Origin: Scandinavium sp036271055
Lineage (GTDB): Bacteria > Pseudomonadota > Gammaproteobacteria > Enterobacterales > Enterobacteriaceae
NCBI RefSeq assembly: GCF_036271055.1
Contig: NZ_DATBBJ010000059.1
Coordinates: 248,001-312,000, forward strand
Length of the DNA stretch: 64,000 bases
Reading direction: 5' to 3'
Positions 19,457 to 28,312 of this stretch are shown in pieces; within the stretch, counting starts at the first letter, position 1; each line of letters starts with the position of its first letter. Position numbers and translations under genes: made by a program. Under the pieces are notes generated by a model, which worked only from the letters and a program-made list of their open reading frames with translations, was not told the DNA's origin and did no database searches.

Positions 19457-21454
19457 ATGAGTGAGCAAGATACCCCCCTTAAGCAACCCTCGAGCATGAT
19501 TAATAAGCCGGTTTTCTTTACCTCGGCAATTTTGATTTTTCTGTTAGTCGGCTTTGCGGCGTTATTTCCTGACGTTGCCGATAAGAACTTTAAACTGCTG
19601 CAGCAGCAAATTTTCACCAACGCCAGCTGGTTCTATGTTCTGTCTGTCGCCCTCATTTTGATGAGCGTGACATTCCTGGGCCTTTCGCGCTACGGCGATA
19701 TCAAGCTTGGGCCAGACCATGCCGAGCCTGATTTCAGCTATCGCTCCTGGTTTGCCATGCTGTTCTCCGCCGGGATGGGCATCGGCCTGATGTTCTTTGG
19801 CGTGGCAGAACCTGTCATGCACTACCTGAACCCGCCCGTTGGCACACCCGAAACGATTGAAGCTGCAAAACAGGCAATGCGCCTGACCTTCTTCCATTGG
19901 GGACTGCACGCGTGGGCGATTTATGCCATCGTCGCACTGATTCTGGCGTTCTTCAGCTACCGTCACGGATTACCGCTGACGCTGCGCTCGGCACTGTACC
20001 CGATTATCGGCGATCGTATTTATGGCCCAATTGGACACGCGGTTGATATTTTTGCCGTCATCGGCACCGTTTTCGGCGTCGCAACGTCACTCGGCTACGG
20101 CGTGCTACAGGTCAATGCCGGTTTGCATCACCTGTTTGGCGTGCCGGTCAACGAAACGGTGCAGGTGATTTTAATCGTCGTGATCACCGCGCTGGCAACG
20201 CTGTCGGTAGTTTCCGGGCTCGATAAAGGCATTCGAATTCTTTCGGAAATAAACTTAAGCCTCGCCCTGTTGTTGCTAGTGCTGGTGATGCTGCTCGGCC
20301 CGACCGTTCTGCTGCTGAAATCCTTTGTGGAAAATACCGGCGGTTACCTGTCAGAACTGGTCAGTAAAACCTTCAACCTCTATGCCTATGAGCCTAAATC
20401 CACCAACTGGTTGGGCGGCTGGACTCTGCTCTATTGGGGCTGGTGGCTGTCGTGGTCCCCGTTTGTCGGCATGTTTATCGCCCGCGTCTCGCGCGGCAGA
20501 ACCATCCGCGAATTCGTGACTGGCGTGCTGTTTGTTCCGGCGGGCTTCACTCTGTTGTGGATGACCGTCTTCGGTAACAGCGCCATTTATTTCATCATGA
20601 ATAAAGGCGCAACCGAGCTTGCGAAGACGGTGCAAACCGACACCGCACTGGCGCTGTTTAACTTCCTTGAGCATTTCCCGTTCTCCAGCGTGCTGTCGTT
20701 TATTGCGATGGCGATGGTGATCGTCTTCTTTGTGACGTCTGCGGACTCAGGCGCTATGGTGGTTGATACCCTGGCTTCTGGTGGTTCGAGCGATACGCCA
20801 ATCTGGCAGCGTATTTTCTGGGCGGCACTGATGGGCGTTGTCGCCGTGGTGCTATTGGTTGTGGGCGGCCTGAGTGCGCTGCAAACCGTGACGATAGCCA
20901 GTGCGTTGCCGTTCTCGATGATTTTGCTGGTGTCGATTTACGGCCTGTTTAAAGCGCTTCGTCGCGACATCACCAAGCGCGACAGTCAAAATATGGCGAC
21001 CATCGCACCCACTGCGGCTCGTAACCCGATCCCGTGGCAACGCAGATTACGTAACATCGCGCATCTGCCAAGACGTTCAGTCGTAAAACGTTTCATGGAT
21101 GAGGTTATCCAGCCCGCAATGACGCTGGTGCAGGAAGAGCTCAACAAGCAGGGAACCCATAGCGACATTGATATTTCAGCTGAAGATCACCTTCGCTTTG
21201 AGGTGAATTTAGGCGATGAGCTGAACTTCATTTATGAAGTCAGATTGCGCGGTTACAGCTCCCCGGCGTTCGCGCTTGGAGGTCTGGATAGTGACGATCA
21301 TTCGTCCGAGCAGCATAAATATTACCGCGCAGAGATCCACCTGAAAGAAGGCGGTCAGAATTACGACGTGATGGGCTGGAATCAGGAACAGTTGATTAAC
21401 GATATTCTCGACCAGTACGAAAAACACCTTCACTTCTTACATCTGGTTCGCTAA
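19457..21454 (+). CDS. BCCT-family transporter, BetT-like (choline/betaine type)
   Basis: A 665-residue secondary transporter with about 12 transmembrane helices and the BCCT signature WSPFVGMFIARVSRGRT, followed by a hydrophilic C-terminal extension of about 150 residues. That long tail, ending ILDQYEKHLHFLHLVR, is characteristic of BetT choline transporters, where it senses osmolality. The helix-3 segment reads GMGIGLMFFGVAEP, differing from E. coli BetT (GIGIDLMFFSVAEP). No betA, betB or betI is nearby, so uptake of choline, betaine or a related compound for osmoprotection is inferred. It interrupts the E. coli modE-modF order and has its own upstream gap (225 bp) and terminator. Confidence 0.85.
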   Translation: MSEQDTPLKQPSSMINKPVFFTSAILIFLLVGFAALFPDVADKNFKLLQQQIFTNASWFYVLSVALILMSVTFLGLSRYGDIKLGPDHAEPDFSYRSWFAMLFSAGMGIGLMFFGVAEPVMHYLNPPVGTPETIEAAKQAMRLTFFHWGLHAWAIYAIVALILAFFSYRHGLPLTLRSALYPIIGDRIYGPIGHAVDIFAVIGTVFGVATSLGYGVLQVNAGLHHLFGVPVNETVQVILIVVITALATLSVVSGLDKGIRILSEINLSLALLLLVLVMLLGPTVLLLKSFVENTGGYLSELVSKTFNLYAYEPKSTNWLGGWTLLYWGWWLSWSPFVGMFIARVSRGRTIREFVTGVLFVPAGFTLLWMTVFGNSAIYFIMNKGATELAKTVQTDTALALFNFLEHFPFSSVLSFIAMAMVIVFFVTSADSGAMVVDTLASGGSSDTPIWQRIFWAALMGVVAVVLLVVGGLSALQTVTIASALPFSMILLVSIYGLFKALRRDITKRDSQNMATIAPTAARNPIPWQRRLRNIAHLPRRSVVKRFMDEVIQPAMTLVQEELNKQGTHSDIDISAEDHLRFEVNLGDELNFIYEVRLRGYSSPAFALGGLDSDDHSSEQHKYYRAEIHLKEGGQNYDVMGWNQEQLINDILDQYEKHLHFLHLVR

Positions 21455-21464
21455 CCCTTCTGCT

Positions 21465-21496
21465 ATGCCGCCTTCATTCAGGGCGGCATTTTTTTT
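21465..21496 (+). terminator. Terminator after the BCCT transporter gene
   Basis: ATGCCGCC / GGCGGCAT stem with a nine-base loop and an eight-base T run, 10 bp after the stop codon. Confidence 0.92.
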
Positions 21497-21589
21497 ATCC
21501 CCTTCTCTACGCCAACGTTGGACGGCTTGACTTTGCTCGCCATAAGACGTATCCCTGATAAAAACTCGCTGCATTAAACGGGATACACA

Positions 21590-23059
21590 ATGTCATCATT
21601 GCAAATTTCGCAAGGCACGTTTCGTCTTAGCGATACTAGAACCCTCTCCATTGAGAATTTGACGCTGCGCTCGGGCGAGTCCTGGGCGTTCGTGGGTAGC
21701 AACGGCAGCGGGAAATCCGCGCTGGCCCGTGCGCTTTCCGGTGAACTCACTCTGCTCAACGGCACGCGCGAAAGTCAGTTCACGCGTACTACTCGCCTCT
21801 CTTTCGAACAATTACAGAAACTGGTTAGCGACGAGTGGCAACGCAATAACACCGATATGCTGAGCCCTGGCGAAGAAGACACGGGGCGCACTACCGCCGA
21901 AATCATTCAGGAAGAGGTGAAAGATACGGCCCGCTGCGAAGCGCTGGCTAGCCGTTTTGGTATCGGTCAGTTACTCGACCGTCGCTTTAAATACCTGTCC
22001 ACCGGGGAGACGCGTAAAACGCTGCTGTGCCAGGCGCTGATGAGCAACCCCGATCTGCTGATTCTGGATGAGCCGTTCGATGGGCTGGATGTCGCCTCCC
22101 GCAAAGCACTAGCTGAGTTGCTTGCCACGCTGCATCACGAGGGATTAACCCTGGTGCTGGTGCTGAACCGTTTTGACGAGATCCCTGATTTTGTGCAGTT
22201 TGCGGGCGTGCTGGCCGACTGTACTTTACTGGGAACCGGCGCAAAACAGGCACTGCTCGAACAGGCGCTAATTGCTCAGCTTGCACACAGCGAGAAACTT
22301 TCCGGCATAGCGCTGCCAGAGCCCGATGCGCCCTCTGCACGGCTTTCATTGCCAGAAGATCAACCTCGCATCGTACTAAACAACGGAAATGTGTCGTACA
22401 ACGACAAACCGATCATCAACGATCTCAGTTGGACCGTGAATCCCGGTGAACACTGGCAAATTGTCGGGCCAAACGGCGCAGGAAAATCGACGCTGCTGAG
22501 CCTCGTGACCGGCGATCATCCGCAGGGCTACAGTAACGATTTAACGCTGTTTGGTCGCCGTCGCGGCAGTGGCGAAACTATCTGGGATATCAAGAAACAC
22601 ATTGGTTATGTCAGCAGCAGCCTTCATCTTGATTATCGCGTCAGCACTAACGTGCGTAACGTGATCCTCTCAGGCTTTTTCGACTCGATTGGCATTTACC
22701 AGGCCGTTTCTGATAAACAGCACAAGCTGGCGCAGGGTTGGCTGGATATTCTGGGCATGGATAATCGCACCGCTGATGCACCATTCCATAGCCTTTCCTG
22801 GGGACAACAGCGGCTGGCGCTGATTGTCCGTGCACTGGTTAAGCATCCTACGCTACTGATCCTTGATGAGCCGTTACAAGGACTGGATCCGCTCAACCGC
22901 CAACTGGTCCGTCGGTTCATCGACGTGCTGATCGGCGAAGGCAAAACGCAACTGCTGTTTGTTTCTCACCACGCCGAAGATGCACCGGACTGCATCACCC
23001 ATCGCCTGGAGTTTGTGACCCAGGACAATGGCTATGGGTACGCCATCGGCAAACTCTGA
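21590..23059 (+). CDS. modF: Duplicated ABC ATPase ModF
   Basis: Soluble protein of 489 residues with two fused ABC ATPase domains (Walker A GSNGSGKSAL in the first and GPNGAGKSTL in the second; signatures STGETRKTLLCQ and SWGQQRLALI; Walker B LLILDEPFDGLD and LLILDEPLQGLD). E. coli ModF has the same layout; its exact role is unclear. It has been linked to molybdate metabolism and, under the name phrA, to photorepair. In E. coli it is cotranscribed with modE. Here it is 2.3 kb away behind a terminator, so it must have its own promoter. Confidence 0.93.
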   Translation: MSSLQISQGTFRLSDTRTLSIENLTLRSGESWAFVGSNGSGKSALARALSGELTLLNGTRESQFTRTTRLSFEQLQKLVSDEWQRNNTDMLSPGEEDTGRTTAEIIQEEVKDTARCEALASRFGIGQLLDRRFKYLSTGETRKTLLCQALMSNPDLLILDEPFDGLDVASRKALAELLATLHHEGLTLVLVLNRFDEIPDFVQFAGVLADCTLLGTGAKQALLEQALIAQLAHSEKLSGIALPEPDAPSARLSLPEDQPRIVLNNGNVSYNDKPIINDLSWTVNPGEHWQIVGPNGAGKSTLLSLVTGDHPQGYSNDLTLFGRRRGSGETIWDIKKHIGYVSSSLHLDYRVSTNVRNVILSGFFDSIGIYQAVSDKQHKLAQGWLDILGMDNRTADAPFHSLSWGQQRLALIVRALVKHPTLLILDEPLQGLDPLNRQLVRRFIDVLIGEGKTQLLFVSHHAEDAPDCITHRLEFVTQDNGYGYAIGKL

Positions 23060-23067
23060 TCAGGCCC

Positions 23068-23090
23068 CGGGAGCTTTGCGCTCCCGATTT
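23068..23090 (+). terminator. Terminator after modF
   Basis: CGGGAGC / GCTCCCG stem with a five-base loop and a short T tract, 8 bp beyond the modF stop. Confidence 0.75.
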
Positions 23091-23169
23091 TCAGATTAAG
23101 AGCATCCCCCCTTCTGACTCGCCTTGATTTATAATGCAAAAAAGCGGTGATTTGGGAATAATCCTTGCT

Positions 23170-23185
23170 GTGTAAACGATTCCAC
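23170..23185. promoter_or_regulatory. External gal operator OE
   Basis: GTGTAAACGATTCCAC, identical to the E. coli OE bound by GalR and GalS, about 80 bp upstream of galE. With OI at 23283 it can form the repression loop. Confidence 0.93.
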
Positions 23186-23190
23186 TAATC

Positions 23191-23240
23191 TATTCCGTGT
23201 CACACTTTTTTCATCTCTGTTATGCTAGTCTTATTCCATA
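23191..23240 (+). promoter_or_regulatory. gal promoter region with CRP site
   Basis: The CRP site region TATTCCGTGTCACACTTT is followed by TATGCTA (23221-23227), the -10 of the CRP-independent P2 promoter in E. coli. The overlapping P1 -10, TATGGT in E. coli, reads TAGTCT here. Confidence 0.8.
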
Positions 23241-23263
23241 CCATATGCTTAACGGAGCGAAAA

Positions 23264-24280
23264 ATGAGAGTACTGGTTACAGGTGGTAGCGGTTACATAG
23301 GCAGCCATACTTGCGTGCAATTACTGAAACAAGGTCACGATGTTATCATTCTGGATAACCTCTGTAACAGTAAGCGCAGCGTGTTACCGGTGATTGAACG
23401 TCTGGGCGGTAAACAACCTGTTTTCATCGAAGGCGATATTCGTAATGAAGCGTTGATGACTGAAGTGCTGCACGATCACGCGATTGACACCGTGATCCAC
23501 TTCGCCGGGCTGAAAGCCGTCGGTGAATCCGTTGCTAAGCCGCTTGAATATTACGATAACAACGTTAACGGTACGCTGCGTCTGATTGCCGCGATGCGCG
23601 CGGCTAACGTCAAAAACTTCATCTTCAGCTCCTCCGCCACCGTTTACGGCGACCAACCCAAAATCCCTTACGCTGAAAGCTTCCCGACCGGCACGCCGCA
23701 AAGCCCGTATGGCAAAAGCAAGCTGATGGTCGAACAAATTCTGGCCGATCTGCAAAAAGCACAGCCAGAATGGAGCATCGCATTACTGCGTTATTTCAAC
23801 CCGGTTGGCGCACATCCGTCAGGCGATATGGGCGAAGATCCGCAGGGCATTCCAAACAACCTGATGCCGTATATCGCGCAGGTTGCCGTGGGCCGCCGTG
23901 ACTCTCTGGCGATCTTTGGCAATGATTACCCAACCGAAGACGGCACTGGCGTGCGCGATTACATCCACGTGATGGACCTGGCCGATGGTCATGTCACCGC
24001 CATGGAAAAACTTGCCGCCAAACCGGGCGTACATATTTACAACCTCGGCGCGGGCGTCGGCAGCAGCGTGCTGGACGTGGTGAACGCCTTCAGCAAAGCC
24101 TGCGGTAAACCGGTGAATCATCACTTCGCCCCACGTCGCGATGGCGATCTTCCAGCCTATTGGGCTGATGCGAATAAAGCTGACCGCGAACTTGGCTGGC
24201 GAGTGACCCGTACTCTGGACGAAATGGCGCAGGACACCTGGCATTGGCAGTCACGCCATCCGCAGGGCTATCCCGACTAA
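23264..24280 (+). CDS. galE: UDP-glucose 4-epimerase GalE
   Basis: Interconverts UDP-galactose and UDP-glucose, supplying the Leloir pathway and surface polysaccharide synthesis. The 338 residues, same length as E. coli, begin with the NAD-binding GGSGYIG at 7-13 and include the catalytic YxxxK (YGKSK, about 149-153) and Ser124 in SSSATVYG. The ATG at 23264 follows AACGGAGCG; 14 further upstream codons are not conserved. It is the first gene of galETKM. The internal operator OI lies within its first codons. Confidence 0.98.
   Translation: MRVLVTGGSGYIGSHTCVQLLKQGHDVIILDNLCNSKRSVLPVIERLGGKQPVFIEGDIRNEALMTEVLHDHAIDTVIHFAGLKAVGESVAKPLEYYDNNVNGTLRLIAAMRAANVKNFIFSSSATVYGDQPKIPYAESFPTGTPQSPYGKSKLMVEQILADLQKAQPEWSIALLRYFNPVGAHPSGDMGEDPQGIPNNLMPYIAQVAVGRRDSLAIFGNDYPTEDGTGVRDYIHVMDLADGHVTAMEKLAAKPGVHIYNLGAGVGSSVLDVVNAFSKACGKPVNHHFAPRRDGDLPAYWADANKADRELGWRVTRTLDEMAQDTWHWQSRHPQGYPD
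23283..23298. promoter_or_regulatory. Internal gal operator OI inside galE
   Basis: GTGGTAGCGGTTACAT within codons 7-12 of galE, the same sequence as the E. coli internal operator. It lies 113 bp from OE, centre to centre, as in E. coli. Confidence 0.93.
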
Positions 24281-24289
24281 GGATTTGTC

Positions 24290-25336
24290 ATGACACAATT
24301 TAACCCCGTTGATCATCCGCACCGCCGCTTTAACCCGCTCACCGGGCAGTGGATCCTGGTCTCTCCGCATCGTGCGAAACGCCCCTGGCAGGGGGCGCAG
24401 GAAACGCCAGCCAAACAAACGCTGCCGATGCATGACCCTGATTGCTTCCTGTGTCCGGGCAACACCCGCGTCACCGGGGATAAAAACCCGCAGTACAGCG
24501 GCACCTATGTCTTCACCAACGATTTCGCCGCGCTGATGACCGACACCCCAGACGCACCGGAAAGCTCAGATCCGTTGATGCGTGCGGAAAGTGCGCGCGG
24601 CACCAGTCGGGTTATCTGCTTCTCACCAGACCACAGCAAAACGCTGCCGGAACTAAGCGTCAGCGCGCTGGAAGAAGTGGTGCAGACCTGGCAAGAGCAG
24701 ACCGCAGACTTAGGCCAACATTATCCGTGGGTGCAAGTATTTGAAAACAAAGGCGCGGCGATGGGCTGCTCCAACCCGCATCCGCACGGTCAGGTTTGGG
24801 CCAACAGCTTCTTACCGAACGAGGCCGAACGCGAAGATCGTCTGCAAAAAGCCTACTTCGCTGAGCAAGGTTCACCGATGCTGGTGGACTACGTGCAGCG
24901 TGAGCTGGCAGACGGCAGCCGTACCGTGGTCGAAACAGAACACTGGCTCGCGGTTGTTCCCTATTGGGCTGCGTGGCCGTTTGAGACGCTACTGTTGCCG
25001 AAAGCGCACGTGCTGCGGATCACCGATTTAACTGACGCCCAGCGCGCCGATCTGGCGCTGGCGCTGAAAAAACTGACCAGCCGTTACGACAACTTGTTCC
25101 AGTGCTCCTTCCCCTACTCGATGGGCTGGCACGGCGCGCCGTTTAATGGCGAAGAGAATTCACACTGGCAGCTGCATGCCCATTTCTATCCCCCGCTGTT
25201 GCGCTCCGCTACCGTGCGCAAATTCATGGTCGGTTATGAAATGTTGGCAGAAACGCAGCGCGATCTGACGGCGGAGCAAGCCGCAGAACGCCTGCGCGCC
25301 GTCAGTGACGTCCACTATCGCGAATCAGGAGTCTAA
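24290..25336 (+). CDS. galT: Galactose-1-phosphate uridylyltransferase GalT
   Basis: Transfers UMP from UDP-glucose to galactose-1-phosphate. It has 348 residues, like E. coli. The active-site HPH triad is in CSNPHPHGQVWA (nucleophile His near residue 166), and the zinc ligands are in the N-terminal CFLCPGN and the HxxxxxHPH neighbourhood. It begins 9 bp after galE and ends 5 bp before galK. Confidence 0.97.
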   Translation: MTQFNPVDHPHRRFNPLTGQWILVSPHRAKRPWQGAQETPAKQTLPMHDPDCFLCPGNTRVTGDKNPQYSGTYVFTNDFAALMTDTPDAPESSDPLMRAESARGTSRVICFSPDHSKTLPELSVSALEEVVQTWQEQTADLGQHYPWVQVFENKGAAMGCSNPHPHGQVWANSFLPNEAEREDRLQKAYFAEQGSPMLVDYVQRELADGSRTVVETEHWLAVVPYWAAWPFETLLLPKAHVLRITDLTDAQRADLALALKKLTSRYDNLFQCSFPYSMGWHGAPFNGEENSHWQLHAHFYPPLLRSATVRKFMVGYEMLAETQRDLTAEQAAERLRAVSDVHYRESGV

Positions 25337-25341
25337 AAATA

Positions 25342-26490
25342 ATGAGTCTGAAAGAGAAAACCCTGTCCCTGTTTGCTGAGAAATTTGGCTACCCTGCCAA
25401 CCACACGATTCAGGCGCCTGGCCGCGTGAATTTGATTGGTGAACACACCGATTACAACGACGGTTTTGTGCTGCCGTGCGCGATTGATTACCAGACGGTA
25501 ATTAGTTGCTCGCCGCGCGAGGATCGCACCGTACGCGTGATCGCTGCCGATTACGAAAATCAAACCGATGAATTCTCCCTTGATGCGCCGATCATCAGCC
25601 ACGATACGCAACAGTGGTCGAACTATGTACGCGGCGTCGTGAAGCACCTGCAAAAACGCAACCCGAACTTTGGCGGCGTGGATATGGTGATCAGCGGCGA
25701 CGTGCCACAGGGCGCGGGCTTGAGTTCATCGGCTTCGCTGGAAGTGGCGGTCGGTACCGTTTTCCAGCAGCTGTATCATCTGCCGCTCGACGGTGCGCAA
25801 ATTGCGCTGAACGGGCAGGAGGCTGAGAACCAGTTTGTCGGCTGTAACTGCGGCATTATGGATCAGCTGATTTCCGCATTGGGTAAGAAAGACCACGCAC
25901 TTCTGCTTGATTGCCGTTCGCTTGGCACCAAAGCAGTCCCGATGCCAAAAGGTGCGGCGGTGATCATCATCAATAGCAACTTTAAACGCACACTGGTTGG
26001 CAGCGAGTACAACACCCGCCGCGAACAGTGCGAAACGGGCGCGCGTTTCTTCCAGCAGCCTGCACTGCGCGATGTGTCGCTCGAACAATTCAACGCCGTG
26101 GCACACGAACTGGACCCAATTGTCGCCAAACGCGTGCGCCACGTACTGACTGAAAATGCGCGTACCGTCGAAGCCGCTTCTGCGCTGGCAAAAGGCGACC
26201 TGAAACGCATGGGCGAACTGATGGAAGAATCTCACGCGTCGATGCGTGACGATTTCGAAATCACCGTTCCGCAAATTGATACGCTGGTGGAGATTGTCAA
26301 AGCGACCATCGGCGACAAAGGTGGCGTGCGCATGACCGGCGGCGGTTTTGGCGGCTGCATTGTGGCGCTGGTGCCGGAAGAGCTGGTCCCATCGGTCAAA
26401 GAAGCGGTGGCTGCGCAATATCACGCGAAAACCGGCATTAAAGAAACCTTCTACGTGTGCAAAGCATCACAGGGAGCGGGCCAGTGCTAA
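25342..26490 (+). CDS. galK: Galactokinase GalK
   Basis: Phosphorylates galactose with ATP to galactose-1-phosphate. The 382-residue GHMP kinase has the galactokinase signature GRVNLIGEHTDYNDG near residue 28, the ATP-binding PQGAGLSSSASLEV and the C-terminal MTGGGFGGC. It overlaps the galM start by 7 nt, the same arrangement as in E. coli. Confidence 0.97.
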   Translation: MSLKEKTLSLFAEKFGYPANHTIQAPGRVNLIGEHTDYNDGFVLPCAIDYQTVISCSPREDRTVRVIAADYENQTDEFSLDAPIISHDTQQWSNYVRGVVKHLQKRNPNFGGVDMVISGDVPQGAGLSSSASLEVAVGTVFQQLYHLPLDGAQIALNGQEAENQFVGCNCGIMDQLISALGKKDHALLLDCRSLGTKAVPMPKGAAVIIINSNFKRTLVGSEYNTRREQCETGARFFQQPALRDVSLEQFNAVAHELDPIVAKRVRHVLTENARTVEAASALAKGDLKRMGELMEESHASMRDDFEITVPQIDTLVEIVKATIGDKGGVRMTGGGFGGCIVALVPEELVPSVKEAVAAQYHAKTGIKETFYVCKASQGAGQC

Positions 26491-27521
26491 ACGAAACCCC
26501 AACCCTGGCCCCTGACGGCCTGCCCTTCCGCCTGTTAACCCTGCGCAATAGCGCGGGGATGGTGGTCACGTTGATGGACTGGGGCGCAACGCTGTTGTCG
26601 GCTCGCATTCCAATGAAAGACGGTTCCGTGCGCGAAGCATTACTCGGCTGCGCCAGCCCGGAACACTATCCTCATCAGGCAGCGTTTCTTGGCGCATCGG
26701 TTGGCCGCTACGCCAACCGCATCGCCGACAGCCGTTTTACGCTTGCAGGCGAGACCTATCAACTCGCGCCGAGCCAGGGACCGAACCAGCTGCACGGCGG
26801 CCCGGACGGTTTCGATAAACGTCGCTGGCGAGTGGTCAATCAAAACGATGAATCGGTGCTGTTTGCGCTGGAGTCGCCCGATGGCGATCAGGGTTTCCCT
26901 GGCAATTTGAGCGCAACGGCGCACTACCGTCTGACCGATGATAATCGCATTGCCATTGAGTACCGCGCGAAGGTGGATAAAGCCTGCCCGGTGAATATGA
27001 CGAACCATGTTTATTTCAATCTCGATGGTGGTCAAAGCGATGTTCGTCTGCATAAATTGCAGATCGCCGCAGAGGCATATTTGCCGGTCGATGAAATGGG
27101 CATTCCGCGCGCGGGTCTGAAAGAGGTGGCACAAACCAGCTTTGATTTCCGGCAGGCAAAAGTTATCGCCAGCGAATTTTTAAGCGATGACGATCAGCGG
27201 AAAATGAAGGGTTACGACCACGCATTTTTGCTGTCGGGCAACGGTGAAATCTCGCAGCCTGTCGCCACATTGTGGTCTGCGGATGAGAAGTTACAGTTAA
27301 ACGTCTTCACCACCGCTCCGGCGTTGCAGTTCTATTCCGGTAACTATTTGGGCGGCACGCCATCGCGTGAAACCGAGCCGTATGCCGACTGGCAAGGACT
27401 GGCGCTGGAAAGCGAATTCCTTCCCGATAGCCCAAATCACCCGGAATGGCCGCAGCCCGACTGCACCTTGTTGCCGGGTGAAGAGTACGTCAGCGTGACG
27501 GAATATCAGTTTATCGCCTGA
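26484..27521 (+). CDS. galM: Galactose mutarotase GalM
   Basis: Aldose 1-epimerase that converts beta- to alpha-galactose ready for galactokinase. The protein has 345 residues (E. coli 346). The catalytic histidines lie in GRYANRI...QLHGGPDGFDKR and NMTNHVYFNLDG, and the glutamate in LALESEF. The start is GTG at 26484 (VLNETPTLAPDG), as in E. coli; it lies inside the last two codons of galK, so expression is coupled. Confidence 0.96.
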   Translation: MLNETPTLAPDGLPFRLLTLRNSAGMVVTLMDWGATLLSARIPMKDGSVREALLGCASPEHYPHQAAFLGASVGRYANRIADSRFTLAGETYQLAPSQGPNQLHGGPDGFDKRRWRVVNQNDESVLFALESPDGDQGFPGNLSATAHYRLTDDNRIAIEYRAKVDKACPVNMTNHVYFNLDGGQSDVRLHKLQIAAEAYLPVDEMGIPRAGLKEVAQTSFDFRQAKVIASEFLSDDDQRKMKGYDHAFLLSGNGEISQPVATLWSADEKLQLNVFTTAPALQFYSGNYLGGTPSRETEPYADWQGLALESEFLPDSPNHPEWPQPDCTLLPGEEYVSVTEYQFIA

Positions 27522-27534
27522 TGAGAAACAGTTT

Positions 27535-27557
27535 GCCCGGTCGTTTTCACGCCGGGC
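27535..27557. terminator. Likely terminator between galM and the chbG-like gene
   Basis: GCCCGG / CCGGGC inverted repeat with an eleven-base T-rich loop, lying between two convergent genes. The T tract after the stem is weak. Confidence 0.5.
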
Positions 27558-27564
27558 ATCTTGC

Positions 27565-28311
27565 TCAAATATCGCGATAGGTTGCCAGCTGATAACCACG
27601 TTGTTCTATGGCCTGTTTCAGCGCCGGTAAAGTCAGTAGCTCCCGTTCCGTCTGGCGTTCAACGTTATAGCCGCTTTGCCTGACCACCTCATCTACAACC
27701 GCCGGATGGCACATGATTTCCAGAGTGCGTTCGTGTCGAGAAGCCGAAGAATCGAGTGCTTGTAGAAAGAAATCCTCCGTCACGTTATCGCCATAGAAAT
27801 CCCGCACAAAGCCGTCGGTTCCGCGAACGCTCGTGGCATTAATCCCCTCCTCCCTGGGGATACGTAGCGGGATATCATTTTGCCACGCAAATTTGGCCAC
27901 CTGCGCCCATACCTGGGGAATAAAATGAACATGATGGTGACTATCAATGTGCGTCGGCGGGCGACCAAAGAGTGATAAAAAACGCTGATACTGCGCCGCC
28001 AGTTCTTGCGCAATTTCTTCGTCCACCAGCTCACCTTGCGCGGCCGCTTCCCAGATCCATTTTCCCAAAACGCCTTCACGTACCAGAGAAGATAACGCCG
28101 TGAGCGGTTTGCCGTAGCTCAGAACAAAATGCAGCCCGACGCCTAAGGCCGGATGCTCTGCGCTCAGCCCGACCGCATGCTGAATGGCCGGTGCCGTGAC
28201 CATCGCCGTTGTCGAGGTGACCACGCCATCCCGGTGCGCCTGAACAATGCCGTCGTTCACGCCTTCACACAAACCGAAATCGTCGGCATTCACGATTAAA
28301 CGTTTTGTCAT
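27565..28311 (-). CDS. ChbG-like carbohydrate deacetylase
   Basis: YdjC/ChbG-family metal-dependent deacetylase of 248 residues (E. coli ChbG 249). E. coli ChbG removes one acetyl group from chitobiose-6-phosphate, without which the operon is not induced. Metal ligands are visible in VNADDFGL (Asp11), His61 and the HIDSHHHVHF cluster at 121-130. The start at 28309-28311 lies 1 bp after the 6-phospho-glucosidase stop. Clearly diverged from E. coli ChbG, so it is probably a paralogue rather than the chitobiose gene itself. Confidence 0.85.
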   Translation of the reverse strand: MTKRLIVNADDFGLCEGVNDGIVQAHRDGVVTSTTAMVTAPAIQHAVGLSAEHPALGVGLHFVLSYGKPLTALSSLVREGVLGKWIWEAAAQGELVDEEIAQELAAQYQRFLSLFGRPPTHIDSHHHVHFIPQVWAQVAKFAWQNDIPLRIPREEGINATSVRGTDGFVRDFYGDNVTEDFFLQALDSSASRHERTLEIMCHPAVVDEVVRQSGYNVERQTERELLTLPALKQAIEQRGYQLATYRDI

Positions 28312-28312
28312 C

